12,543 nt of DNA from CAXTSE01 sp035554115 (lineage in GTDB: Bacteria; Actinomycetota; Actinomycetes; Actinomycetales; Microbacteriaceae): NCBI GenBank assembly GCA_035554115.1, contig DATMIW010000052.1, positions 1 to 12,543 on the forward strand, read 5' to 3'. The notes beneath the pieces were generated by a model. The model did no database searches. It was not told where the DNA came from and saw only the letters and a list, made by a program, of their open reading frames with translations. Below, piece by piece: positions 7,527-12,543 of the stretch. Within the stretch, counting starts at the first letter, position 1; each line of letters starts with the position of its first letter. A program made the position numbers and the translations under genes.

Positions 7527-8420
7527 GTGACTGCGCCGATCTCTGAACTGTTCGATGCCGAGCTTTGGCGTGAGGTTGACGGCTTCGCCGACTTCGACGA
7601 CGTGAGCTACCACCACGATGTGTCGGGCCGCATCGCCCGTGTGGCGTTCAACCGTCCCGAGGTGCGCAACGCCTTCCGCCCCAAGACCGTCGATCAGTTG
7701 GCTGCCGCCCTCGATGACGCCCGGCAGAATCCCCGGATCGGCGTGGTGCTTCTCACCGGCAACGGACCCAGCCCTAAAGACGGCGGGTGGGCGTTCTGTT
7801 CGGGGGGCGACCAGCGCATCCGCGGACGCGACGGGTATCAGTACGACGCGGGCGGGGAACCGCGGGTCGGCCGTCTGCACATCCTCGAGGTGCAGCGACT
7901 GATTCGGTTCATGCCGAAGGTCGTCATCGCGGTCGTTCCCGGCTGGGCGGCCGGTGGCGGACACTCCCTGCACGTCGTCTGTGATCTCTCGATCGCCAGC
8001 CGTGAACACGGCCGCTTCAAGCAGACGGATGCCGACGTCGGCTCCTTCGACGCCGGCTACGGCAGCGCCTACTTCGCCAAGCAGGTCGGGCAGAAGTTTG
8101 CGCGCGAAGTGTTCTTTCTCGCAGATGAGTACGACGCCGACCGAGCGCAGCAGATGGGCGCCGTCAACAAGGTTGTGCCACACGCCGAGCTTGAAAAGGA
8201 GGCCCTGCGCTGGGCCGAGACGATCCTCGGGAAGAGTCCGACGGCGATCCGGATGCTGAAATACGCCATGAACGCCGTCGACGACGGGATGGTCGGGCAG
8301 CAGCTCTTTGCAGGCGAGGCGACCCGTCTCGCCTACGGCACGGATGAGGCGGTTGAAGGGCGCGACGCGTTCCTCGAAAAGCGTGCGCCTGACTGGGCGC
8401 CCTATCCTTGGCACTTCTGA
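7527..8420 (+). CDS. menB: 1,4-Dihydroxy-2-naphthoyl-CoA synthase MenB
   Basis: A 297-residue crotonase-fold enzyme that closes the second ring of menaquinone by a Dieckmann-type condensation of succinylbenzoyl-CoA. Visible hallmarks are FNRPEVRNAFRPKT (39-52 region), CSGGDQRIRGRDGYQYDAGGE for CoA binding and the oxyanion hole, GWAAGGGHSLHVVCDL, QTDADVGSFDAGYGSAY, and the C-terminal RAPDWAPYPWHF that closes the neighbouring active site in the hexamer. Asp168 in QTDADVGSF stands where bicarbonate-dependent MenB enzymes (E. coli type) have Gly, so this should be the bicarbonate-independent type with a side-chain carboxylate, as in mycobacteria. The GTG at 7527 follows TAGAGT by six bases. menE begins one base after the stop. 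Confidence 0.97.
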   Translation: MTAPISELFDAELWREVDGFADFDDVSYHHDVSGRIARVAFNRPEVRNAFRPKTVDQLAAALDDARQNPRIGVVLLTGNGPSPKDGGWAFCSGGDQRIRGRDGYQYDAGGEPRVGRLHILEVQRLIRFMPKVVIAVVPGWAAGGGHSLHVVCDLSIASREHGRFKQTDADVGSFDAGYGSAYFAKQVGQKFAREVFFLADEYDADRAQQMGAVNKVVPHAELEKEALRWAETILGKSPTAIRMLKYAMNAVDDGMVGQQLFAGEATRLAYGTDEAVEGRDAFLEKRAPDWAPYPWHF

Positions 8421-8421
8421 C

Positions 8422-9609
8422 GTGACGCGGCAGCTGCGCGTCGTATCTGCGGGCGTCGGGCTGGCGGGCGTCGGGTCGCCGGGCGATGGCGAGCGTGCTG
8501 CTGACGTGTTCGATGCGCTGCGTACGGCGCTCGCGGGCGGCCCTGCGATCTTGGTCATACCCGGCACGGCATATGACAATCAGACCCTCGATCTGCCCGA
8601 CACTGTCGCGGCACCCGTCGCCCTGATCGTTGAGACGAGCGGATCGACGGGCACCCCGAAGCGTGTCGTTCTCACCGCGGATGCCGTGCTCGCCAATGCG
8701 GCCGCGAGCGAGTCCGCTCTCGGCGGCCCCGGTCAGTGGGTGCTCGCGCTGCCCACGCACTACATTGCCGGCCTCAACGTGCTCGCCCGCTCGCTCGCGG
8801 CCGACACGGTGCCGGTTGCAGTTAGCGGATCACATTTCACCGCAGCTGCGTTCGTCGCCGCCGCGCGCGAGCTCACGCATCCCGACAGATTCACCTCGCT
8901 CGTTCCCGCCCAGCTCGCGACGCTCCTCGCCGATAACACCGCCCGCCGCGTGCTGGCCGGTTTTCGCCGAGTGCTGGTGGGCGGCCAAGCCACCCCGCAG
9001 GCCTTGGTGGATGCAGCGACGGCTGCGGGAGTGACCGTCACCCGCAGCTACGGCTCGAGTGAGACGAGCGGAGGGTGCGTCTATGACGGACAGCCGATCG
9101 GCACGACTGTCGTGAAGGTCGTCGACGACGAGATCTGGCTGGGCGGTCCTAGCATCGCCGAGGGGTACCTGGGCGACCCTGCTCTCACCGCCGAGAGGTT
9201 CGTCGAAGAGGACGGTGTGCGGTGGTTCCGCACTGCCGACAGCGGGTCGTGGCGTGACGGTATGCTCACGGTGACCGGTCGTCGCGACGACGTGCTCATC
9301 TCGGGTGGCGTGAAGGTGGCCCTCGGGGCCGTCGAACGTGTGCTGCGCGAGCAACCGGAGTTTGCCGACGCGGTGGTCGTTGCAGCGCCTGACGAACGGT
9401 GGGGCGAGGTGCCTGTCGCATTTACGGTGTCGGGCGCCGACACGAATGCTGCGATTGCGGCTGTGGGTCGGGAACTGGGGGCGGCTTCGCGACCGGCCCG
9501 CGTGATCCGGGTGCCGGACTTGCCTCTTCTCGCGAGCGGAAAGGTCGACCGCCGTGCGCTGGCCGAGCGAGCGCGGGAACAGGCCGGGCCGCCGCGCCTC
9601 GCCGATTAG
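8422..9609 (+). CDS. menE: o-Succinylbenzoate--CoA ligase MenE
   Basis: A 395-residue member of the acyl-adenylate-forming family that activates o-succinylbenzoate with ATP and CoA, making the substrate for MenB. Motifs in order: phosphate-binding TSGSTGTPKRV (72-82), the ALPTHYIAGLN stretch (109-119), YGSSETSGG (210-218), TADSGSW (271-277), the hinge GRRDDVLISGGVKV (286-299) and the catalytic lysine in LASGKVDRR (Lys374). The protein is shorter than typical adenylating enzymes because the first part of the N-terminal domain is reduced, which is normal for actinobacterial MenE. The open frame extends upstream to 8308 inside menB; GTG at 8422 is preferred since it lies one base after the menB stop and gives an MTRQLRVV start. 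The position usually Gly in the TGD motif is Ala (TAD). The TAG stop overlaps the TAGGCT box before menA. Confidence 0.95.
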   Translation: MTRQLRVVSAGVGLAGVGSPGDGERAADVFDALRTALAGGPAILVIPGTAYDNQTLDLPDTVAAPVALIVETSGSTGTPKRVVLTADAVLANAAASESALGGPGQWVLALPTHYIAGLNVLARSLAADTVPVAVSGSHFTAAAFVAAARELTHPDRFTSLVPAQLATLLADNTARRVLAGFRRVLVGGQATPQALVDAATAAGVTVTRSYGSSETSGGCVYDGQPIGTTVVKVVDDEIWLGGPSIAEGYLGDPALTAERFVEEDGVRWFRTADSGSWRDGMLTVTGRRDDVLISGGVKVALGAVERVLREQPEFADAVVVAAPDERWGEVPVAFTVSGADTNAAIAAVGRELGAASRPARVIRVPDLPLLASGKVDRRALAERAREQAGPPRLAD

Positions 9610-9612
9610 GCT
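9607..9612 (+). promoter_or_regulatory. TAGGCT box six bases before menA
   Basis: TAGGCT is followed by exactly six bases (GTCGCC) and the menA GTG at 9619. Its TAG is the menE stop codon. No Shine-Dalgarno is present upstream of this GTG, so an internal leaderless start for menA would explain its translation better than a ribosome site. Confidence 0.5.
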
Positions 9613-9618
9613 GTCGCC

Positions 9619-10746
9619 GTGCCCAAGCAACAGCGTCCGAACAACCAGCGCCCGAACAACCCAGGCCCGAGCAACCGCCGCCCCACGACGCGGTTCACGC
9701 CGCGTCCGAAAGAGCAGCGCATCGACCCGCGAGTTGTCGACCGCGCACTGGCCGAAAAGGCGGCGGCCGAGAAGGCGTCTGCGCAGCGAGCTGCGGCCGC
9801 ACGCGCGGGGGGCAAGAGCGGGCGATCGAGCGGCGCGAAGTCGAAAGCTGTGGCCGTGCGTCCCGCCACTCTCGGCACCTGGATCGCGGGAGCCCGCCTT
9901 CCCACCCTGCTGCTCGCCATCTCGCCCGTCGTACTGGGTACAGGGCTCGCTTCGATGCTGACCGACAACTGGTGGGACCACTGGGTGCGCGCGTCCCTGG
10001 CTCTCGTTGTCGCGCTCGGGCTGCAGATCGGCGTCAATTACGCCAATGACTACTCCGACGGCATTCGCGGAGTCGACGCTGACCGCGTCGGCCCGGCCCG
10101 CCTCGTCGGATCGGGGCGCGCCAAGCCGCGTACGGTGCTGGTCGTTGCTCTCCTGTTCTTCGGCATCGCATCCCTTGCCGGCATTGTGCTGATCGTGCTC
10201 AGCCAGCAATGGTGGCTGTTCGCGGTCGGGGCTCTCGCTCTGGTCGCGGCCTGGTTTTACACCGGCGGCAAGCGTCCCTACGGCTATCTCGCGCTCGGCG
10301 AGGTGGTGTCGTTCCTGTTCTTCGGGGTCGCGGCTGTCGCGGGAACGATGCTGACGCAGGTCGGGCAGGTCAACGCCGACGGATGGTTCGGGGGCGTTGC
10401 CCTCGGATGCTTTGTCGCCGCCGTGATGCTGGTCAACAATCTGCGCGACCGCGAGAAGGATGCGCTGCACGGCAAGCGCACTCTGGCGGTGCGGCTCGGC
10501 AACGTGGGGTCGCGCGTGCTGTACGTGATCCTCATGCTCGTGCCGTTCGCCATCCTGTGGCTGTTCGGCCAGCTGTATGACAAATCGTTCTACGTCTACT
10601 TCGTTGCGGTCGCCGCGATCCCGGCCATCATTGTCGTGATCTTTGCCCGCTCGGCTCGCGAGTACGTCATCCCTTTGCGGCTGACCTTGCTCACCTCGCT
10701 CTTCTACGGGGTCGGCCTCGCAGCGGCCGTCATCTTCGTCGCCTAG
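9619..10746 (+). CDS. menA: 1,4-Dihydroxy-2-naphthoate polyprenyltransferase MenA, with long basic N-terminal extension
   Basis: A 375-residue UbiA-family membrane prenyltransferase that joins a polyprenyl chain to DHNA, with loss of CO2, giving demethylmenaquinone. The two Asp-rich magnesium-diphosphate motifs are present: NYANDYSDGIRG (140-151, Asp144 and Asp147) and NNLRDREKD (273-281, Asp277 and Asp281). About eight or nine hydrophobic segments run from residue about 93 to the end. The first roughly 80 residues are unusual: an N/P/Q/R-rich start with pentapeptide repeats (QRPNN, QRPNN, PGPSN, RRPTT; residues 5-24), then a Lys/Ala/Arg-rich region; typical MenA proteins are about 290-310 residues. 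No in-frame start nearer the membrane domain is better supported, and the GTG at 9619 has TAGGCT six bases ahead. The TAG stop overlaps the stop of the opposing gene. Confidence 0.95.
   Translation: MPKQQRPNNQRPNNPGPSNRRPTTRFTPRPKEQRIDPRVVDRALAEKAAAEKASAQRAAAARAGGKSGRSSGAKSKAVAVRPATLGTWIAGARLPTLLLAISPVVLGTGLASMLTDNWWDHWVRASLALVVALGLQIGVNYANDYSDGIRGVDADRVGPARLVGSGRAKPRTVLVVALLFFGIASLAGIVLIVLSQQWWLFAVGALALVAAWFYTGGKRPYGYLALGEVVSFLFFGVAAVAGTMLTQVGQVNADGWFGGVALGCFVAAVMLVNNLRDREKDALHGKRTLAVRLGNVGSRVLYVILMLVPFAILWLFGQLYDKSFYVYFVAVAAIPAIIVVIFARSAREYVIPLRLTLLTSLFYGVGLAAAVIFVA
9631..9690 (+). repeat. Four degenerate 15-base tandem units at the start of menA
   Basis: Units 9631-9645, 9646-9660, 9661-9675 and 9676-9690 follow the pattern CAGCGCCCGAACAAC. 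The first two differ at one base (T/C); the third and fourth are more diverged. They encode QRPNN-QRPNN-PGPSN-RRPTT. The array looks like slippage expansion in a disordered cytoplasmic tail. Confidence 0.7.
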
Positions 10747-10997
10747 CGGTCTTCGGCGCTTTCGTCGGCACCGACCGGGGTCGCGACGGGATCTGGATTG
10801 CGCCGAGTCCGTGCTGCAGCCAGATCAACCGCGACCCGTTCACGCAGGCGGGGGAAGAAGATGTATGACACGCAGAAGCCGATCGCCGCGGCGAGAATCG
10901 CGGCCAGCCACAGCGGCACCCCGATGAGCATCAGCACAATAAGCGACACCGCAAACAGCCCGAGCCGCAGCAGTGTGTAGGTGATCCAAGGGCGCAT
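10743..10997 (-). CDS. Small two-helix membrane protein, DUF4229-like
   Basis: An 84-residue protein with two hydrophobic segments (about 8-26 and 28-48), then FFPRLRERVAVDLAAARTRR and an acidic tail (GADESAEDR). The arrangement, helix pair followed by a basic amphipathic stretch after FFPRLR, resembles DUF4229 proteins that stand beside men genes in actinobacteria, as I recall. No function is known. Its TAG (10745-10743) overlaps the menA TAG (10744-10746) in a shared CTAG. Start is ATG at 10997-10995, with TAGAAT exactly six bases ahead and no Shine-Dalgarno. It is divergent from the PLDc_N-like gene across 70 bases. Confidence 0.8.
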   Translation of the reverse strand: MRPWITYTLLRLGLFAVSLIVLMLIGVPLWLAAILAAAIGFCVSYIFFPRLRERVAVDLAAARTRRNPDPVATPVGADESAEDR

Positions 10998-11003
10998 TCG
11001 GCG

Positions 11004-11009
11004 ATTCTA
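11004..11009 (-). promoter_or_regulatory. Putative leaderless -10 box TAGAAT for the DUF4229-like gene
   Basis: On the minus strand TAGAAT is followed by exactly six bases (CGCCGA) and ATG. It is the mirror image of the TAGAAT at 11056-11061. No ribosome site is visible before the ATG. Confidence 0.65.
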
Positions 11010-11055
11010 CGTCGACGCAGCTGGGCTCTCCCCGACGGGCCCTAGGCCGGCCACC

Positions 11056-11061
11056 TAGAAT
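11056..11061 (+). promoter_or_regulatory. Putative leaderless -10 box TAGAAT for the PLDc_N-menD unit
   Basis: TAGAAT is followed by exactly six bases (CAGGGG) and the ATG at 11068. CTAGG (11042-11046) and CCTAG (11054-11058) form a short inverted repeat overlapping the box, a weak operator candidate. The AGGGG directly before the ATG is too close to be a normal ribosome site. Confidence 0.6.
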
Positions 11062-11067
11062 CAGGGG

Positions 11068-11493
11068 ATGATTCGGGTCATCGTGCCGCTCATTCTGACG
11101 GCCATCATGGTGTTCACCATTGTTGACCTCGTCACCATCGACAACAGCCGGGTGCGGTACCTGCCCAAAGTTGTGTGGATCCTGCTCGCCATCTTCCTGT
11201 CCCTGATCGGCTGCCTGCTGTGGTTCCTTCTCGGTCGCGAGCCAGTGAGTGCTCGCGAGAACGGCCGTTATGCGAACGACCCCCTGTCCGCGCCTCCGAA
11301 CCGATCGCCTCGTGCCGGCAGGCCAACCCGGCGCGGCCCGTCAGCCCCCGACGATGACTCCGAGTTTCTCGACCGACTGAACCGTGAGCAGCAGCAGGAG
11401 CAGCGCATTCGGGATCTGGAGAAGCGGCTCTCTGAACTCGATGACGGCAAGCTCGATGACGGCAAGCTCGACGATGACAAGACCGGCAACTGA
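11068..11493 (+). CDS. PLDc_N (phospholipase D-nuclease N-terminal) type membrane protein
   Basis: A 141-residue protein. Two membrane helices are visible, at about 4-24 and 35-56; the second is LPKVVWILLAIFLSLIGCLLWF followed by LLGRE, the signature of the PLDc_N domain also found before the catalytic part of some cardiolipin synthases. No HKD catalytic motif is present, so it is not a phospholipase itself. A proline/arginine-rich linker (about 60-95) leads to a Glu/Gln/Arg-rich predicted coiled coil (about 98-123) and an acidic tail with the repeat LDDGK-LDDGK-LDDDK. Function is unknown; it may be a scaffold or membrane anchor. ATG at 11068 has TAGAAT six bases ahead. The gene overlaps menD by 20 bases, or up to 53 if menD starts further upstream, suggesting co-transcription. 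Confidence 0.85.
   Translation: MIRVIVPLILTAIMVFTIVDLVTIDNSRVRYLPKVVWILLAIFLSLIGCLLWFLLGREPVSARENGRYANDPLSAPPNRSPRAGRPTRRGPSAPDDDSEFLDRLNREQQQEQRIRDLEKRLSELDDGKLDDGKLDDDKTGN
11437..11481 (+). repeat. Three 15-base tandem units spanning the PLDc_N gene end and menD start
   Basis: Units 11437-11451 and 11452-11466 are identical (CTCGATGACGGCAAG); unit 3 (11467-11481) is diverged. In the PLDc_N frame they encode LDDGK, LDDGK, LDDDK. In the menD frame each unit carries an ATG (11441, 11456, 11474), all in phase, giving MTASS-MTASS-TMTRP. Confidence 0.85.
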
Positions 11494-12543
11494 CGGCCCT
11501 GCGCCGTCGAGCACCTTCGCGGTCGCTCTTCTCGAGGGGTTCATTGCCGGAGGCGTCCGCGATCTGGTGCTGAGCCCCGGTTCGCGCTCCCAGGCTCTCG
11601 CGCTCGCCGCCGCCGAGTTCGAGCGCGCCGGACTGTTGCGCCTGCGGGTGCGGATCGACGAACGCTCTGCCGGATTCCTAGCCCTCGGGCTGGCGATCGA
11701 GAGCCGCCGACCAGTGCTGCTGGTGACGACATCCGGCAGTGCCGTGGCGCATCTGCACCCCGCCGTGCTGGAGGCCGCCCATTCCGGTGTGCCCCTTATT
11801 GTTCTCAGCGCTGACCGCCCTGCAGAGCTCCGCGGCATCGGTGCCAACCAGACGACGACGCAGCCGGGCATGTTCGGGGATGCGGCGCCGACTGTCGACG
11901 TGCCGGCTCCGGAACACGGTCCGGGCCTCGCCGACCGCGCTCGCGGTCTGGCGGCACGGACTCTCGCGGAGCTCCGCGGTCCTGCCCATATCAACCTGGG
12001 CTTCCGAGAACCGCTGTCGTCGCCGGTCGCGATTCCGCAGGTGGTTCGGGGGGACTGGTCGCCGCCTCCGGCTCGATCATTCGCCGCGGCATCCCTTGTT
12101 CCGAGCTTTGGCACGGTTGTTGTCGCCGGCACAGGAGCAGGCGAGCAGGCCGAGCGGGCGGCACGCGATCTCGGCGCTCCGCTGCTGGCCGAAGTGTCGA
12201 GCGGCGCACGTTTCGGGCCGCAGCTGGTTGCGGCATATCGGGAGTTGCTGCGGGCCGACGATTTCGGGGGGCGGGTCGAACGAGTCATTGTGTTCGGGCA
12301 TCCGACTCTCAGCCGTGAGGTGCCGGAGCTCATCCAGCGTCCCGGCGTGCAGACGATCGTCGTGCGTGGGCCTGGCCGCGAGGACTACAACCCCGGCCAC
12401 CGGGTCACGGAATTCGTTGACGCGGTGAGGGTGGCGGAGGCGCCCGACGACCCCGGCAATGAGCGCACTCTTCGCGGCCTGCGGTCGTGGGTGGGCCCCT
12501 GGGTGGCGGCATCCCGCGAAATCATTCAGGGGGATGATCCGCT
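11474..12543 (+). CDS. menD: SEPHCHC synthase MenD, N-terminal part, runs off the window
   Basis: The frame stays open from ATG 11474 to the window edge (356 complete codons), so the C-terminal thiamine diphosphate-binding half is not visible. MenD joins isochorismate and 2-oxoglutarate, with loss of CO2, in the first committed menaquinone step. The N-terminal domain shows LVLSPGSRSQALAL (31-44; Ser37, Arg38), RIDERSAGFLALGLA (60-74) with Glu63 at the place of the cofactor-activating glutamate, TTSGSAVAHLHPAVLEA, and SADRPAELRGIGANQTTTQPGMFG (112-135; Arg120, Gln126 at substrate-binding positions). The start is uncertain: ATGs at 11441 and 11456 are in the same frame and equally open. I chose 11474 because it gives a compact MTRPATD start close to the conserved domain; none has a strong Shine-Dalgarno. 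The upstream gene ends at 11493, so translation is probably coupled. Confidence 0.93.
   Translation, partial: MTRPATDGPAPSSTFAVALLEGFIAGGVRDLVLSPGSRSQALALAAAEFERAGLLRLRVRIDERSAGFLALGLAIESRRPVLLVTTSGSAVAHLHPAVLEAAHSGVPLIVLSADRPAELRGIGANQTTTQPGMFGDAAPTVDVPAPEHGPGLADRARGLAARTLAELRGPAHINLGFREPLSSPVAIPQVVRGDWSPPPARSFAAASLVPSFGTVVVAGTGAGEQAERAARDLGAPLLAEVSSGARFGPQLVAAYRELLRADDFGGRVERVIVFGHPTLSREVPELIQRPGVQTIVVRGPGREDYNPGHRVTEFVDAVRVAEAPDDPGNERTLRGLRSWVGPWVAASREIIQGDDP

Noticed and set aside
8830..10470. 546-codon open frame on the minus strand opposite menE and menA
   Set aside because: Shadow frame spanning two well-supported genes; composition is typical of antisense GC-rich DNA.
11036..11058. 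Cluster of short palindromes (GGGCCC, CCTAGG, GGCCGGCC) before the PLDc_N gene
   Set aside because: Short GC-rich palindromes are expected by chance; only the CTAGG/CCTAG pair overlapping the -10 box is mentioned, as a weak operator candidate.
11739..12428. Plus-strand open frame inside menD, and the minus frame 12333-11341
   Set aside because: MenD motifs read continuously in the frame from 11474; these are other-frame shadows. menD has no stop in the window, so it is easy to miss.

Overview
The window is a compact, gene-dense piece of a GC-rich actinobacterial chromosome. The family is most likely Microbacteriaceae. Reasons: very high third-position GC, frequent GTG starts, an archaeal-type AspRS, the hisphos-tlpA-ccdA-resB-ccsB order shared with mycobacteria (Rv0525-Rv0529 region of M. 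tuberculosis, from memory), and a palindromic repeat with GTCGAAACC-like arms that I associate from memory with Microbacteriaceae. There are 12 full or partial protein genes, with no RNA gene, CRISPR array, insertion sequence or prophage. No stretch over 300 bases lacks a gene.

Layout. 1-357: 3' end of a VOC/glyoxalase-fold gene, facing aspS (1793-438, minus) across a double hairpin. A 41-base divergent gap at 1794-1834 drives aspS one way and the cytochrome c maturation operon the other: histidine phosphatase, TlpA/ResA-like lipoprotein, CcdA, ResB and CcsB (1835-6476). ccsB converges tightly on menC (7469-6480, minus). menC diverges from menB-menE-menA (7527-10746). menA converges on a small DUF4229-like membrane protein (10997-10743, minus), the two stop codons overlapping in one CTAG. 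That gene diverges from a PLDc_N-type membrane protein, which overlaps the 5' end of menD; menD runs off the right edge.

How it fits together. CcdA passes reducing equivalents across the membrane to the thioredoxin-fold lipoprotein, which reduces apocytochrome CXXCH cysteines; ResB and CcsB carry and attach heme (System II). MenD, MenC, MenE, MenB and MenA are five steps of menaquinone synthesis. The segment therefore builds both the quinone and the c-type heme parts of the respiratory chain. menF, menH, a thioesterase and the final methyltransferase are not here.

The gene content is ordinary housekeeping. I see no undescribed defence or mobile system. The interesting signals are in the regulatory and repeat grammar: TAGNNT boxes exactly six bases before start codons, mirrored at divergent gene pairs and sometimes fused to the previous gene's stop codon; a REP-like palindrome read in frame inside ccsB; a second palindrome inside an aspS insertion; and 15-base tandem repeats at the start of menA and at the PLDc_N/menD overlap, the latter supplying three in-frame ATGs for menD.
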